From an uncultured Alphaproteobacteria bacterium (lineage in GTDB: Bacteria; Pseudomonadota; Alphaproteobacteria; HIMB59; GCA-002718135), in NCBI GenBank assembly GCA_902577945.1, contig CACHBB010000007.1, forward strand, positions 1 through 46,063: a DNA stretch of 46,063 nt, given 5' to 3'. Below are positions 1 to 9,219 of this stretch, one piece after another (positions within the stretch are counted from its first letter, which is position 1; each line of letters starts with the position of its first letter). Position numbers and translations under genes: made by a program. The notes below the pieces were generated by a model. That model saw only the letters and a list, made by a program, of their open reading frames with translations. It was not told where the DNA came from and did no database searches.

Positions 1-884
1 AATGTAGGAAATTTTGTTTTAATCTTTATTTCACTAGCAAAATCTAAATGTGGGGAAGAAGGCATACCTTGAGTTGGTATTACTTTAGTTAGTGATGCAT
101 CAGTATCAATATGTCCGCGAATTATATTTAAAAAATCTATGTTGTTTGTTGATATCAATTTATTTGCTATCCACAATCCATCTTCTTTTGATAAACCTTT
201 GTCCCAGTCTTCATCGGCCACCATCCTCACACCTATAATAAAATCATTGCCTACAGATTTCCTAATTTCTTCTATAACATTTAAAGAAAACCTTATTCTA
301 TTATCTAAACTTCCACCATATTCATCATTACGCTTATTTGTTGCAGGAGACCAAAATGAATCTAAAAAATGTCCATAAGCTTCAATTTCAATTCCGTCCA
401 TATTAGCTTCCTTCATTCTTGAAGCTGCTTCTCCATATTTTTTTATTATTCTTGTAATATCCCAATCCTCTGCTTCTTTTGGAAAAGCGCGATGAGCTGA
501 CTCTCTAATATGTGAAGCAGAAAGAATTGGAAGCCAATCAGAATGGTTCCAATTTGTTCTTCTTCCTAAATGAGTTATTTGTATCATTACCTTAGATCCA
601 TAATCATGACACTCTGTTGTTAACTGTTTAAGCCATGGTATTATTTCATCTTTGTAGGCATGCAAATTTCCGAAAGTGGAAGGTGAATCAGGAGATACAA
701 CTGCACTTCCTGCTGTCATAGTTAAACCTAATCCACCCTTTGCTCTCTCAACATGATACGACTTATATCTTTCTTTAGGTAACCCATCTTCAGCATAAGA
801 AGGCTCATGAGCAGAAGTCATTAATCTATTTTTAATTTCTAGATTTTTAATTTTATACGGGGTTAGAAGTGGATCATTATTCAT
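1..884 (-). CDS. NADH:flavin oxidoreductase, Old Yellow Enzyme / TMADH-type (partial, N-terminal part)
   Basis: The reverse strand is open from an ATG at 884 to the window edge, giving about 294 residues of an FMN-binding TIM barrel; the C-terminus lies outside. Visible family features are the N-terminal LTPYKIKNLEIKNRLMTSA stretch, a block with THLGRRT after the YGSKVMIQI strand, and the NDEYGGSLDNRIRF motif typical of 2,4-dienoyl-CoA reductase, trimethylamine dehydrogenase and dimethylglycine demethylase relatives. In that family the barrel is often followed by a 4Fe-4S and a Rossmann domain; whether this protein has them cannot be seen. The beginning resembles DgcA/N-methylproline demethylase proteins more than classical OYE, so a role in demethylating methylated amines or betaines is plausible but is inference only. 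Family assignment is firm; the substrate is unknown. Confidence 0.85.
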   Translation of the reverse strand, partial: MNNDPLLTPYKIKNLEIKNRLMTSAHEPSYAEDGLPKERYKSYHVERAKGGLGLTMTAGSAVVSPDSPSTFGNLHAYKDEIIPWLKQLTTECHDYGSKVMIQITHLGRRTNWNHSDWLPILSASHIRESAHRAFPKEAEDWDITRIIKKYGEAASRMKEANMDGIEIEAYGHFLDSFWSPATNKRNDEYGGSLDNRIRFSLNVIEEIRKSVGNDFIIGVRMVADEDWDKGLSKEDGLWIANKLISTNNIDFLNIIRGHIDTDASLTKVIPTQGMPSSPHLDFASEIKIKTKFPT

Positions 885-1042
885 TAACTTAAATTTTTAT
901 ATTATTTTATTATTAATTTATTATTTACATTCATTTTATTCAAATCAATATAATTTAGATTTTAGAAAATGACCAGAGCGCTCCCTTTATAAAAACGGCA
1001 TAATTAACATGATATCTTAAAATAATAATTGCTAAAGAAAAG

Positions 1043-1118
<76 letters not shown>

Positions 1119-1171
1119 ACAAAACATCAGATAAAGTATTTATAATTTAATGCAATTAAAAATAGAATATT

Positions 1172-1351
1172 TTAATCAGTTTTTATTTCCAAACCGTGCT
1201 CATCATTAAGCCATTTCATAAGATCAAGATTTGCACATTTTTTTGAGCAAAAAGGGATGAACGGTTCCCTGGAAACTTTTTTACATGTTGGACACTTTGA
1301 TTTTTTTTTAAGAGAAATAATATTATTTTTTTTTGTTTTTTTTACTTCCAT
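1172..1351 (-). CDS. yacG: YacG-family zinc-ribbon protein (DNA gyrase inhibitor family)
   Basis: This is a 59-residue ORF. It has a lysine-rich N-terminus, then CPTC (Cys20, Cys23), PFCSKKC (Cys35, Cys39) and the DLMKWLND block. This is the four-cysteine zinc-binding layout and DLxxWLN signature of the YacG (DUF329) family. In E. coli YacG binds GyrB and inhibits gyrase; that role is family knowledge, not shown here. The ATG overlaps the last 10 nt of infA (stop at 1342-1344), which suggests translational coupling. In many alphaproteobacteria yacG sits near infA and maf; no maf gene lies between them here. The length is normal for the family. Confidence 0.88.
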   Translation of the reverse strand: MEVKKTKKNNIISLKKKSKCPTCKKVSREPFIPFCSKKCANLDLMKWLNDEHGLEIKTD

Positions 1352-1560
1352 CTAAAAGTAATTCTACCTTTTGTTAAATCATAAGGTGTCATTTCTACTG
1401 TAACTTTATCACCAGCTAATACCCTTATTCTGTTTTTTCTCATCTTTCCAGATGAATGAGCTAGAATTTCATGATCATTTTCTAATTTTACTTTAAACAT
1501 TGCATTTGGGAGAAGCTCTAAAACAACTCCTTGAAATTCAATCGATCCTTCTTTTGGCAT
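1342..1560 (-). CDS. infA: Translation initiation factor IF-1
   Basis: The 72-residue protein has the length and the single S1-like OB fold of IF-1. Signature stretches are [48 protein letters not shown] and [12 protein letters not shown]-1 binds the A site of the 30S subunit during initiation, with IF-2 and IF-3. It is read on the minus strand 25 nt after hisD ends, and its 3' end overlaps yacG. The full length is conserved and nothing is unusual. Confidence 0.98.
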   Translation of the reverse strand: MPKEGSIEFQGVVLELLPNAMFKVKLENDHEILAHSSGKMRKNRIRVLAGDKVTVEMTPYDLTKGRITFRWK

Positions 1561-1585
1561 AAAACTAATAAGCTTATAGTAAAAT

Positions 1586-2866
1586 TTATTTCTTTTGTCT
1601 AATTCTTACTGATAATTTGTGTCCATCTAAACCTTCAAGTCCAGACAATTTTTGAGTATCATCTGAAAACATATTATAAGATTTTTCATTCATCTCAACG
1701 ACAGAGTTTCTTTTCATAAAGTCTAAAACACCTAATCCTGATGAAAATTTAGCTGCTCCAGATGTAGGTAATACATGGTTGGTTCCAACAATATAATCGC
1801 CAAAAGCTTCAGCAGAATATTCACCTAAAAAAATACCACCAGCGTTATTTATCTTTGATAATAATCCTTTATAATTAGAAATATGTAAATGTAGATGCTC
1901 TGGTGCAAAAAAATTTATAATTTCTGCAGCAAGTTCTATTTTGTCAACTAAAACAATAATTCCATTGTTTTTTAAGCTTTTTTCAATTATTTTCTTTTTT
2001 GTTAAATTTTTTTTAATTTTTCTAATTGAATTAATAACTCTAGTAGCAAAATTTTTATCATCCGTAATTAAAATTGACTGTGCATTTTCATCATGTTCTG
2101 CTTGCGCTATAAGATCAGATGCAACCCAATTTGGATTATTGTCCTTATTAGCAACAACAACTATTTCTGATGGCCCTGCCAACAAATCAATTCCAACTTT
2201 CCCATATAATTGTTTTTTTGCTTCTGATACATAAGCATTGCCAGGACCAAAAATTTTGTTAACTGGTTTAATTGTTTTAGTGCCAAATGTTAGTGCACTA
2301 ATTGCTTGAGCCCCTCCTACAAAGTACGTTTCTTTAATACCTAATTCTTTAATTAATTTTATAAAATATGGATTAATAGATTTGGTTGGAGGTGTTATAC
2401 ATACAATTCTTTTTATTCCAGCTATAATTGCCGGTACTGCATTCATAATTAAAGAGGATGGGTAGAACGCTTTTCCTCCAGGAACGTATAAACCGACTGA
2501 GTCTATTGGCTTCCATTCAGATTTTAATGTTATTCCATTATTTTTATAAATAATATTTTTAGGTAATTGTCTTTTATGAAAAGATGAGATGTTTTTTATT
2601 GCTTTTTTAAAACTATTAAAAATTTGAGGATCAATTTTTGATTTAGAGTTTGTTTTAGACAGATCAAATGAAAGATCTTTTTTACTAATTTTAACTTTAT
2701 CAAATTTTGCAGCATATTTAATCAGTGCTTTATCGCCATTTTTTTTAACATCATAAATAATTTTTTTTACATCATCTTGTATTTGTTTATTTGATGATGA
2801 ATTTCTTTTTTCAATTTTTATTTGAAGTTGATTATAAATATTTTTATTAAACTTTATTATTTTCAT
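1586..2866 (-). CDS. hisD: Histidinol dehydrogenase
   Basis: This 426-residue enzyme catalyses the last two steps of histidine synthesis, oxidising L-histidinol to L-histidine with NAD. Recognisable blocks are [51 protein letters not shown], the zinc/catalytic region [12 protein letters not shown], and FAPEHLHLH with [20 protein letters not shown] near the C-terminus. The length is typical. Its ATG shares one base with the hisG stop codon (TAATG), so the two are probably translated as a coupled pair. Confidence 0.97.
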   Translation of the reverse strand: MKIIKFNKNIYNQLQIKIEKRNSSSNKQIQDDVKKIIYDVKKNGDKALIKYAAKFDKVKISKKDLSFDLSKTNSKSKIDPQIFNSFKKAIKNISSFHKRQLPKNIIYKNNGITLKSEWKPIDSVGLYVPGGKAFYPSSLIMNAVPAIIAGIKRIVCITPPTKSINPYFIKLIKELGIKETYFVGGAQAISALTFGTKTIKPVNKIFGPGNAYVSEAKKQLYGKVGIDLLAGPSEIVVVANKDNNPNWVASDLIAQAEHDENAQSILITDDKNFATRVINSIRKIKKNLTKKKIIEKSLKNNGIIVLVDKIELAAEIINFFAPEHLHLHISNYKGLLSKINNAGGIFLGEYSAEAFGDYIVGTNHVLPTSGAAKFSSGLGVLDFMKRNSVVEMNEKSYNMFSDDTQKLSGLEGLDGHKLSVRIRQKK

Positions 2867-3510
2867 TAAACAAAAGTACCTATCTCATTAATAATTTTTG
2901 AAACCTCTTTCATATTTGTTTTGTAAGCAGAGCGGTTTACAATTAATTTAGATTGGATATTCATTATTTCTTCAATTTCAGTCAAACCATTTTCCTTTAA
3001 TGTTTTCCCAGTAGACACTAAATCTACAATTCTCCTACACATATTTAAAGAAGGTGCTAGTTCCATTGAACCACTCAATTTTATAATTTCAACTTGTATC
3101 CCCTTGTTATAAAAAAATTTTTTAGTAATATTTGGATATTTTGTAGCAATTCTTATATTACTCCAAGTTTCTGGATCTTCTTTTTTTAATAATGATTTAA
3201 GAGCAGCTACAGAAATCCGACAATGACCGATATTTAAATTAAGTGGGGCATATATTTCAGAGTAATCAAATTCATTAATTACATCCTCACCAGCTATACC
3301 TATTTGTGCTGCACCAAATGCGACAAAAGTACATGCATCAAAAGCCCTAACTTTTATATATTCAATGTTCCTTTTTTTTGATTTAAAAGTTAATTTTCTT
3401 GTATGCTTATCAAATAATAAGGGGTCAGGAGCAAAACTTGTTTTTAACAACAAGTTTTTACATTCTTTCGTAATTCTTCCTCTTGGTACCGCAATTATAA
3501 TTTTGCTCAT
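2866..3510 (-). CDS. hisG: ATP phosphoribosyltransferase, short form (HisG-S)
   Basis: The 214-residue protein catalyses the first step of histidine synthesis, condensing ATP with PRPP. It begins IIAVPRGRITKEC and contains the GIAGEDVINE and CRRIVDLVSTGKTLKENGL blocks; the latter is the PRPP-binding loop. The length marks it as the short form, which lacks the C-terminal regulatory domain and in other organisms needs HisZ as regulatory partner. No hisZ is seen in this window. It sits between murA and hisD on the minus strand, an order common in alphaproteobacteria. Confidence 0.95.
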   Translation of the reverse strand: MSKIIIAVPRGRITKECKNLLLKTSFAPDPLLFDKHTRKLTFKSKKRNIEYIKVRAFDACTFVAFGAAQIGIAGEDVINEFDYSEIYAPLNLNIGHCRISVAALKSLLKKEDPETWSNIRIATKYPNITKKFFYNKGIQVEIIKLSGSMELAPSLNMCRRIVDLVSTGKTLKENGLTEIEEIMNIQSKLIVNRSAYKTNMKEVSKIINEIGTFV

Positions 3511-3556
3511 AAATGGCAGGCTTTTATATTGTGATTAAAGAAAAAACTAGGAAAAG

Positions 3557-4813
3557 TTAATTTTTCTTTCTTTTTATTTTTACACCCAAACTACTTAATG
3601 TTTTTTCGATATTTTCGTATCCTCTATCAAGATGATAGACTCGGTTTAATGTTGTTTGACCATTTGCATTCATAGCAGCTAGTACTAAACTGATACTAGC
3701 TCGTAAATCACTAGCCATCACCTGAGCCCCTTTAAATTTTTGATTTCCTAAAATGGTAGCTGTATCTTTTTCTACTGTAATATTTGCTCCTAATCGATTT
3801 AATTCAGGCACATGCATAAATCTATTTTCAAAAATAGTTTCTTTGATTTTTGATTTGCCATTAGATAAACACATCAATGACATTAATTGAGCCTGTAAAT
3901 CAGTTGGAAACCCAGGATATGGGCTAGTTGATACACTAGTAGATTTTAGTTTTGGACCTTTTAAAACTTTTATAGAATTTTCATTTATTTTTAAATTTGC
4001 ACCCATTTTTTTTAAAATATTAATTAAAGATTTTAAATATAATGTATTAAATTTTTTTATTTCTAGGTTCGAATTTAATATTAAGGCTGCAATAATAAAA
4101 GTACCTGCTACTATCCGATCAGAAATTATCTGATGTTGTGCTTTCTTTAGTGTTGTAACACCTTGAACATAAATAGTATTTGATCCCTGCCCCTCAATTT
4201 TTGCTCCCATTTTTATAAGACAATTTGATAAATCTTCAATTTCTGGTTCTCTTGCAGCATTTATAATTTTTGTTTCACCTTTTGCTAAAACAGAAGCCAT
4301 TAATATATTTTCAGTTGCCCCAACACTTGGAAAGGGTAATTTAATTTTATTTCCTACTAATTTAGATTTAACACTTCCAACGACAAAACCATTTTGGATT
4401 TCAAAATTAGCTCCGAGCTTTGATAATCCTGAAAGATGAATATCTATTGGTCTAGTTCCTATTGCACATCCACCTGGCAAAGATATTCTAGCTTCTCCAA
4501 ATCGAGAAAGTAGAGGTCCTAGGATTAAAATAGATGCTCTCATTTTTCTTACGACATCATAATCAGCCGATAAGTTATTAATTTTTTCAGGATTGATTTG
4601 AAGTTTATTTTTATTATGTGCAATTTTAACACCATAATTTTTTAGTAGTTTAATTAAATTTAGTACGTCAACAACATTAGGTACATTTGAAAGATATAAA
4701 GATTTTTCAGATAAAAGAGAGGATACAATTATGGGTAATGCAGAATTTTTTGACCCATGAACATTAACTGATCCAGAAATTTTAGAATTTCCACTTATTA
4801 TTAACTTATCCAT
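3557..4813 (-). CDS. murA: UDP-N-acetylglucosamine 1-carboxyvinyltransferase (MurA)
   Basis: This 418-residue enzyme makes the first committed step of peptidoglycan synthesis, moving enolpyruvate from PEP to UDP-GlcNAc. The N-terminal GSVNVHGSKNSALPII block carries the conserved Lys/Asn pair. The catalytic cysteine is Cys116 in LPGGCAIGTRPID, so the enzyme should be of the fosfomycin-sensitive cysteine type. The C-terminus has FMHVPELNRLGANI and DLRASISLVLAA. Its start overlaps the end of the small ORF remnant upstream by 8 nt. Confidence 0.97.
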   Translation of the reverse strand: MDKLIISGNSKISGSVNVHGSKNSALPIIVSSLLSEKSLYLSNVPNVVDVLNLIKLLKNYGVKIAHNKNKLQINPEKINNLSADYDVVRKMRASILILGPLLSRFGEARISLPGGCAIGTRPIDIHLSGLSKLGANFEIQNGFVVGSVKSKLVGNKIKLPFPSVGATENILMASVLAKGETKIINAAREPEIEDLSNCLIKMGAKIEGQGSNTIYVQGVTTLKKAQHQIISDRIVAGTFIIAALILNSNLEIKKFNTLYLKSLINILKKMGANLKINENSIKVLKGPKLKSTSVSTSPYPGFPTDLQAQLMSLMCLSNGKSKIKETIFENRFMHVPELNRLGANITVEKDTATILGNQKFKGAQVMASDLRASISLVLAAMNANGQTTLNRVYHLDRGYENIEKTLSSLGVKIKRKKN

Positions 4814-4956
4814 TTTTATTAATAGCTTTCTTTCTTTTTAAAATATTTGATTTGAGTTGTTTTTCTAACCTTTTTAATCTTGCTGAACGTAAATTTTTTT
4901 TAGAATCATCTTTTAAATGATTAGAATTATTTTCTTTATTTAATTTATTTGTCACA
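4806..4956 (-). pseudogene. Small basic ORF upstream of murA, apparently frameshifted
   Basis: Two minus-strand frames join into one plausible short protein. From a GTG at 4956 one frame reads TNKLNKENNSNSFKR and stops. The neighbouring frame continues as a basic helical stretch, NLRSARLKRLEKQLKSNI followed by LKRKKAINKNG, ending at 4806 with an 8-nt overlap into murA. The second frame has no ATG, GTG or TTG of its own. The total, 151 nt, is one base more than a multiple of three, so a single inserted base would explain the break. A short arginine/lysine-rich protein before murA occurs in other alphaproteobacteria as far as I recall. A sequencing error or real decay are both possible. Confidence 0.35.
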
Positions 4957-4964
4957 AATAAGAA

Positions 4965-5156
4965 TCAATTTTTATTATTATTATTATTTTTTATTCCGCT
5001 TTTAGAACATTTCTTAGAACAATATAAAACATTTTTCCAATCTCTTTCCCATTTTTTTCTCCAAGAGAAAGGTTTATTACAAACAACGCATATTTTATAG
5101 GGTAAATTTTTATCCAAGATTCTACTCAAATAAAAAGAAATATCCATATGCAACAA
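4965..5156 (-). CDS. DUF2256 zinc-ribbon protein
   Basis: This 63-residue protein contains [20 protein letters not shown] followed by [12 protein letters not shown]. The CxxC...CxxxC cysteines with the FxWRKKWxxxW block between them are the hallmark of the DUF2256 family, small proteins of unknown function. The C-terminus is a run of asparagines and lysines. The start may be the ATG at 5156 or a second one at 5147. Either way the gene overlaps the 3' end of the upstream transporter gene by 26-35 nt, so it is probably co-transcribed with it. Confidence 0.8.
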   Translation of the reverse strand: MLHMDISFYLSRILDKNLPYKICVVCNKPFSWRKKWERDWKNVLYCSKKCSKSGIKNNNNNKN

Positions 5157-6273
5157 CCAGCGCAGGTACTGCGCTATAAAGAGTGGCTAAAATGGCTGCT
5201 TTTGGAGCAAGAGCTATAGCTGGGAATAAGGCGTCTCCATCATTTGAAATTGCATTTCCAAGTTCTGCAGAAAGAGGAATAAATCCATTTAGATAAAATG
5301 TGGCTACCACAACTTGTGGTCCACAACCAGGTAAGAAACCAAATAATATTGCTACTAATGGAACAAATGGAAGCCATAAATCAAAAAATATTTTTAAATC
5401 CAAGCTCGTAAAGTACATAAAAATTTCAAATACAAGAAAGCCACTAATTACCCAAGTCGTCACAAAATTTGTAGTATCTACTACCCTAGACAGATATCCC
5501 CTACTTTTATCAGTTGAACATTGAAAATCACTTAAAGGATTCAAAGACCACATAAATATTGAGAGAATTGCACCTGCAGATGCTATGAATACTAAAAATG
5601 TTTTATAAATGTTTGAATCAAATTCAATCTGAAATGCAACAAGGATACCTAATATAAAACCAGGAATAAATAAAAAAAGCCAAAAATAATTGAAATTAGA
5701 TACGAAAGTTTTGTTTATTTTTTCAAATTCAACTTTTATTTTTGTCTCAGATTGCATAAAATTTCTGCCATGAACAAAATCAATAATATAGCCTGAGAAT
5801 GAACCTACAATAATACCTATCCCGAAAATTAAAAAACCAGTTGAGGGTTCAATAGCAAGTATAAGAAATGCTGCATCACCCATTGTTGCAGTTAATACCG
5901 CTACCAAGGATCCAAACGAAATACGACCTTGAATATATTGAGTAACAACTATTATGGCCCCGCCACATCCTGGAATTGCTCCTAAAAATGCAGCTATACC
6001 AACGTGAAATTTTTGTGTTTTATTTAAAAAATTTTTTACATTAAATTTTGTCAAACTATCTAATCCAATAAAAACAAATAGAGTAAATCCAACAAAAACA
6101 GATACTTGAATATATGCATCAATAATTGAAGATCTGATTACCTCCCCAAACTCACCTCCTTGAAAAACAAGTGAGAGAAGTAAAAGACCAAAAAAAGATT
6201 TTTTTAATAGTCTTCCATCATTTTGAAGAATGATTTTAGTTTTTTCATTTATAGCATTAATTAAAGCATTCAT
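5122..6273 (-). CDS. Putative manganese exporter, 10-TM ArsP_2-type permease
   Basis: This 383-residue, strongly hydrophobic protein has about ten membrane segments in two halves. Each half carries a proline-glycine-cysteine motif, GAIPGCGGA and GFLPGCGPQ, characteristic of the putative 10-TM heavy-metal exporter family (ArsP_2), often annotated as a putative manganese transporter. GDAAFLILA in the first half and [15 protein letters not shown] in the second look like an internal repeat. The gene is divergent from mntR and a perfect inverted repeat lies between them, which supports a manganese role. Export rather than uptake follows from family annotation. Metal specificity is inferred from context. 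Confidence 0.78.
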   Translation of the reverse strand: MNALINAINEKTKIILQNDGRLLKKSFFGLLLLSLVFQGGEFGEVIRSSIIDAYIQVSVFVGFTLFVFIGLDSLTKFNVKNFLNKTQKFHVGIAAFLGAIPGCGGAIIVVTQYIQGRISFGSLVAVLTATMGDAAFLILAIEPSTGFLIFGIGIIVGSFSGYIIDFVHGRNFMQSETKIKVEFEKINKTFVSNFNYFWLFLFIPGFILGILVAFQIEFDSNIYKTFLVFIASAGAILSIFMWSLNPLSDFQCSTDKSRGYLSRVVDTTNFVTTWVISGFLVFEIFMYFTSLDLKIFFDLWLPFVPLVAILFGFLPGCGPQVVVATFYLNGFIPLSAELGNAISNDGDALFPAIALAPKAAILATLYSAVPALVVAYGYFFLFE

Positions 6274-6294
6274 TAATATTATCTATATAGCTAA

Positions 6295-6318
6295 AAAATA
6301 TAGCTATGGCTATATTTT
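6295..6318. promoter_or_regulatory. Probable MntR operator (perfect inverted repeat)
   Basis: The arms AAAATATAGC and GCTATATTTT are exact reverse complements separated by TATG. The site lies 22 nt upstream of the exporter start and 38 nt upstream of the chosen mntR start. A partial extra half-site (ATATAGCT) lies just to the left. Position, symmetry and the TAGC/GCTA core fit a DtxR/MntR-family binding site controlling both divergent genes. Binding is inferred. Confidence 0.7.
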
Positions 6319-6355
6319 GTATTAATTTTTTTCGTTTTTTGTGTTAAACAAGCTA

Positions 6356-6745
6356 ATGTCATTTAGCAAAGTCCGAAATGCTCATAAAACTGAAAATACT
6401 GAAGATTACTTAGAACTTATAGCAGAGCTGCTAAATTCTAAGGGAGAAGCTCGTATTGTAGATATCGCTGATAATTTAGGTATAGCTCAAGCTACAGCTA
6501 ATAAAACAATACAAAGATTACAAACACAAGGTTATATAAAGAGAGAGCCTTATCGCTCTATTTTTTTAACATTTAAGGGTCAAAAAATAGCTAGTGAATC
6601 AAAAAAGAGGCATAATATAGTTTTTAATTTTTTAGTAAATCTTGGATTAGATAAGAAGACAGCCTCTGAAGATGCCGAAGGAATAGAGCATCATGTAAGT
6701 GAGAAGACATTAAGAAAGATGGATATTTTTAACTCAAAAAAATAA
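6356..6745 (+). CDS. mntR: Manganese-responsive transcriptional regulator MntR (DtxR family)
   Basis: The 129-residue protein has an N-terminal winged helix (EDYLELIAELLNSKGEARIV, then DIADNLGIAQATANKTIQRL), a basic wing (GYIKREPYRSIFLTFKG) and a metal-binding/dimerisation part. That part contains KKRHNIVFNFLVNLG and DAEGIEHHVSEKTL, whose His and Glu residues are the usual Mn ligands. I chose the ATG at 6356; an in-frame GTG at 6341 would add five residues that the family lacks. No SH3-like domain is present, as in MntR. It probably represses or activates the divergent exporter in response to Mn, and may autoregulate. Confidence 0.9.
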   Translation: MSFSKVRNAHKTENTEDYLELIAELLNSKGEARIVDIADNLGIAQATANKTIQRLQTQGYIKREPYRSIFLTFKGQKIASESKKRHNIVFNFLVNLGLDKKTASEDAEGIEHHVSEKTLRKMDIFNSKK

Positions 6746-6779
6746 ATTTTTTAGCAAATCAATTAAAAATAGTTTATAA

Positions 6780-6815
6780 AAAAAGAAGGGACACGGCGAT
6801 ATACCCCTTCTTTTT
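6780..6815. terminator. Bidirectional Rho-independent terminator
   Basis: Arms AAAAAGAAGGG (6780-6790) and CCCTTCTTTTT (6805-6815) are perfect complements around a 14-nt loop. An A run on one side and a T run on the other serve both strands. It lies 35 nt after mntR and 90 nt after the methyltransferase stop on the opposite strand. Confidence 0.8.
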
Positions 6816-6905
6816 AAGAATATAGCTTATTTTAATAATAAACTTATTTATCTTCTACCCGATTCTCTTTTTAGTAACAAATCTTATAACAATTAAATAA
6901 CGAAA

Positions 6906-7529
6906 TTAACATTTTTGTAATAAAACAATTCGTATTTTTATTTTATTTTTAAAATCTTTATTCAATGGCAAATAATTATAAGGTCTTGAAATATTTAAAA
7001 TTTTAAAATCTTTTGAAAATTTTTGTAATATTTTATCAAAATCCTGATTGAGCCATAAATCTAATCGGTGGGAAAATATAAAAATACCCTTTTTTTTTAA
7101 ATAAAATTTAACATTCTCAAATAATTTATCAAAATTTTTACAATAAGTCATTGAGCCTATCATTGAGACTAGATCAAATTTTATTTGATAAATATGTTTA
7201 TTTTCAAAATTATATTTTTCTAAATTATCATAAATTTTTTTTTGTTTTGCAATTTGAATACTTTTATAAGAAATATCAGATCCATAAATTTTTGATTTTT
7301 GATATATTTTTTTTAATTCAATACCAAAAAGCCCAGTTCCACATGCTAAATCAAGAATATAATCTGGCTTAATTTTAATTTCTTGTTTTAATAAAAAAGA
7401 ACTCTTTTTAGGTGCTTGATATTTCCACTGATCCAGAGTTTGATCATATTTTTCTGACCAGTCATCATAATATTTTTTAGTTATAGAAATGCTTCCTATT
7501 CCGTCTAACAAAGATTTAGGCTTAGTCAT
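6906..7529 (-). CDS. Class I SAM-dependent methyltransferase
   Basis: This 207-residue protein has the SAM-binding motif I YILDLACGTGLFGIEL near residues 58-73, a motif II-like acidic strand end in KIYGSDISYKSI, and a later DLVSMIGSMTYCKNFDKLF region. The N-terminal KYYDDWSEKYDQTL block is shared with predicted TPR-repeat-type methyltransferases. No substrate-recognition domain is recognisable, so the substrate is unknown. The start overlaps the upstream amidase gene by 8 nt, so the two form a coupled pair. Lysine and asparagine content is high, matching local base composition. Confidence 0.8.
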   Translation of the reverse strand: MTKPKSLLDGIGSISITKKYYDDWSEKYDQTLDQWKYQAPKKSSFLLKQEIKIKPDYILDLACGTGLFGIELKKIYQKSKIYGSDISYKSIQIAKQKKIYDNLEKYNFENKHIYQIKFDLVSMIGSMTYCKNFDKLFENVKFYLKKKGIFIFSHRLDLWLNQDFDKILQKFSKDFKILNISRPYNYLPLNKDFKNKIKIRIVLLQKC

Positions 7530-8328
7530 AATTAAGTGATGGTATTTTTTTTCTAGCTTCAGATACTTCAGATAAATTAATTTTAGTATTGAGAATTTTT
7601 GGTTTACTGTAACATTTACTCAATATTTTTCCCCATGGATTTATAAGAAGTGAGTGGCCATAAGTTTTTCTACGAGTATGGTGAATTCCACACATATTAG
7701 TAGCAACTATAAATGTACTATTTTCTATTGCTCTAGCTCTCACTAAAATTTCCCAATGATCCCTGCCAGTTGGTACTGTAAATGCGGCAGGCATTAAGAT
7801 TATTTGAGCCCCTTTTTTTGCTAATTTTCTAAATAAAGATGGGAAACGTAAGTCATAACAAATTGTGAAGCCAAACGTAATATCTTTAATTTTGTTTATA
7901 ATTATTTTATTTCCAGGCTGAAAAGAATCAGATTCTTTGTGATTTTCTTTATTATTAATTTTAACATCGAACATATGAATTTTATCATATGAAACTTTTA
8001 CGTTACCATTTGCTCCTATAAAAAATGATCTATTAACTAATTTTTTTTGATTTTGTTCTCTTAATAAAAGTGAGCCAATATTTATAAAAATTTTATTTTT
8101 ATATGCAAATTCTTTAGACATATTTAATATGGGACAATCTTCCTCATAATTTGTAAATTTTAATAAATGTTTTTTATCGTTTGTAATGATATTAGAACAT
8201 TCAGGAGTACATATTAAATCAGGTTTATAATTTAGGCTTTTTTTATAATAATTATATAATTGATCACAATTTTCTTGAGGTGTCGCCTTAGCTTCAAACT
8301 GTATTTGGGAAATTCTCAAATTTTTCAT
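7522..8328 (-). CDS. Carbon-nitrogen hydrolase, Nit1-like (probable deaminated glutathione amidase)
   Basis: The 268-residue nitrilase-superfamily enzyme shows the catalytic triad: Glu43 (ICTPECSN), Lys116 (YDKIHMFDV) and Cys157 (GFTICYDLRFPSLFR). The KIHMFDV block followed by a PGN stretch matches Nit1-type omega-amidases, which hydrolyse deaminated glutathione, a metabolite-repair function. Other omega-amidases are alternatives. The gene overlaps the downstream methyltransferase by 8 nt and is divergent from the aldolase gene across a 98-nt AT-rich spacer. Confidence 0.85.
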   Translation of the reverse strand: MKNLRISQIQFEAKATPQENCDQLYNYYKKSLNYKPDLICTPECSNIITNDKKHLLKFTNYEEDCPILNMSKEFAYKNKIFINIGSLLLREQNQKKLVNRSFFIGANGNVKVSYDKIHMFDVKINNKENHKESDSFQPGNKIIINKIKDITFGFTICYDLRFPSLFRKLAKKGAQIILMPAAFTVPTGRDHWEILVRARAIENSTFIVATNMCGIHHTRRKTYGHSLLINPWGKILSKCYSKPKILNTKINLSEVSEARKKIPSLNYD

Positions 8329-8426
8329 TAAGATTACTTATAATAAAACTTCAGATACAAAGAAATTAAATTTTTAATTTTATTTTACTATTCTATTATT
8401 TTTACAAAAGTATATAGATCCATTCA

Positions 8427-9212
8427 ATGAATAATTTACTTAACCTTTGGGAAGCAGATAAAGCAGTAATTAATGCTTGGTTATCAATACCTAATTCATT
8501 TACAGCTGAAGCTTTTGGAAAAATGGGATGGGATTGTGTTACAATTGATCTACAACATGGTCAAAGCGACTATCAATCAAGTATATCAATGCTTCAAGCA
8601 CTATCAGATAGTCAATCAGTTCCAATGGTTCGTGTTCCTTGGAATGAACCAGGCATCATTATGAAAATGTTAGATTTAGGTGTTATGGGTATCATTGCAC
8701 CAATGATTAACACAAAAGAAGATTGTGAAAAATTTGTTTCATATTGCTATTATCCTCCTAATGGACAAAGAAGTTTTGGGCCAATGAGGGCTCAACTGTT
8801 ACATGGTTCAAATTATTTTAAAGATGCAAATAAAAATATTCTTAGTTTTGCTATGATAGAAACGAGACAAGCAGTTGAAAATCTTGACAAAATTCTTTCT
8901 GTTCCAAATCTTACTGGTGTTTATATTGGTCCTGCAGATATGAGTTCGTCTTATGGTTTACCACCTAAGTTTGATGTTAGGGAAGATCCAGTATTTTCAA
9001 ACATAAAGCTAATTGCAAAAAAAGCAAAAGAATATGGTAAAATAGCTGGAATACATAATGGTTCTACTAAGTACGCAAAAGAAATGATAAATATCGGATA
9101 CAAGTTAGTAACTATACTCTCAGATTTCAGAGTTATGAGTTCTAGTGCACAAAAAATAGTTGATGATATGAAGAATAAAGATACTGATCAGTCCGGTTCT
9201 TCATCTTATTAA
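8427..9212 (+). CDS. HpcH/HpaI-family aldolase (2-dehydro-3-deoxyglucarate aldolase-like)
   Basis: The 261-residue class II (metal-dependent) aldolase has the family blocks TIDLQHGQSDY, PMVRVPWNEPG, GVMGIIAPMINT, YYPPNGQRSFGPMRA, the metal-ligand regions FAMIETR (Glu) and IGPADMSSSYG (Asp), and AGIHNGS. Members cleave 2-keto-3-deoxy sugar acids or 4-hydroxy-2-oxo acids to pyruvate and an aldehyde. The exact substrate cannot be read from the sequence. It stands alone on the plus strand between minus-strand genes. The last ten residues are polar and serine-rich. Confidence 0.88.
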   Translation: MNNLLNLWEADKAVINAWLSIPNSFTAEAFGKMGWDCVTIDLQHGQSDYQSSISMLQALSDSQSVPMVRVPWNEPGIIMKMLDLGVMGIIAPMINTKEDCEKFVSYCYYPPNGQRSFGPMRAQLLHGSNYFKDANKNILSFAMIETRQAVENLDKILSVPNLTGVYIGPADMSSSYGLPPKFDVREDPVFSNIKLIAKKAKEYGKIAGIHNGSTKYAKEMINIGYKLVTILSDFRVMSSSAQKIVDDMKNKDTDQSGSSSY

Positions 9213-9219
9213 TATTTTA

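Noticed and set aside
976-983. GAGCGCTC palindrome, GC-rich compared with its surroundings, between the oxidoreductase gene and tRNA-Phe
   Set aside because: Only eight bases, no T run and no repeated partner nearby; not enough to call a regulatory site or terminator.
5300-5524. Plus-strand ORF opposite the manganese exporter gene
   Set aside because: It is the reverse complement of well-conserved membrane segments and has no recognisable protein features.
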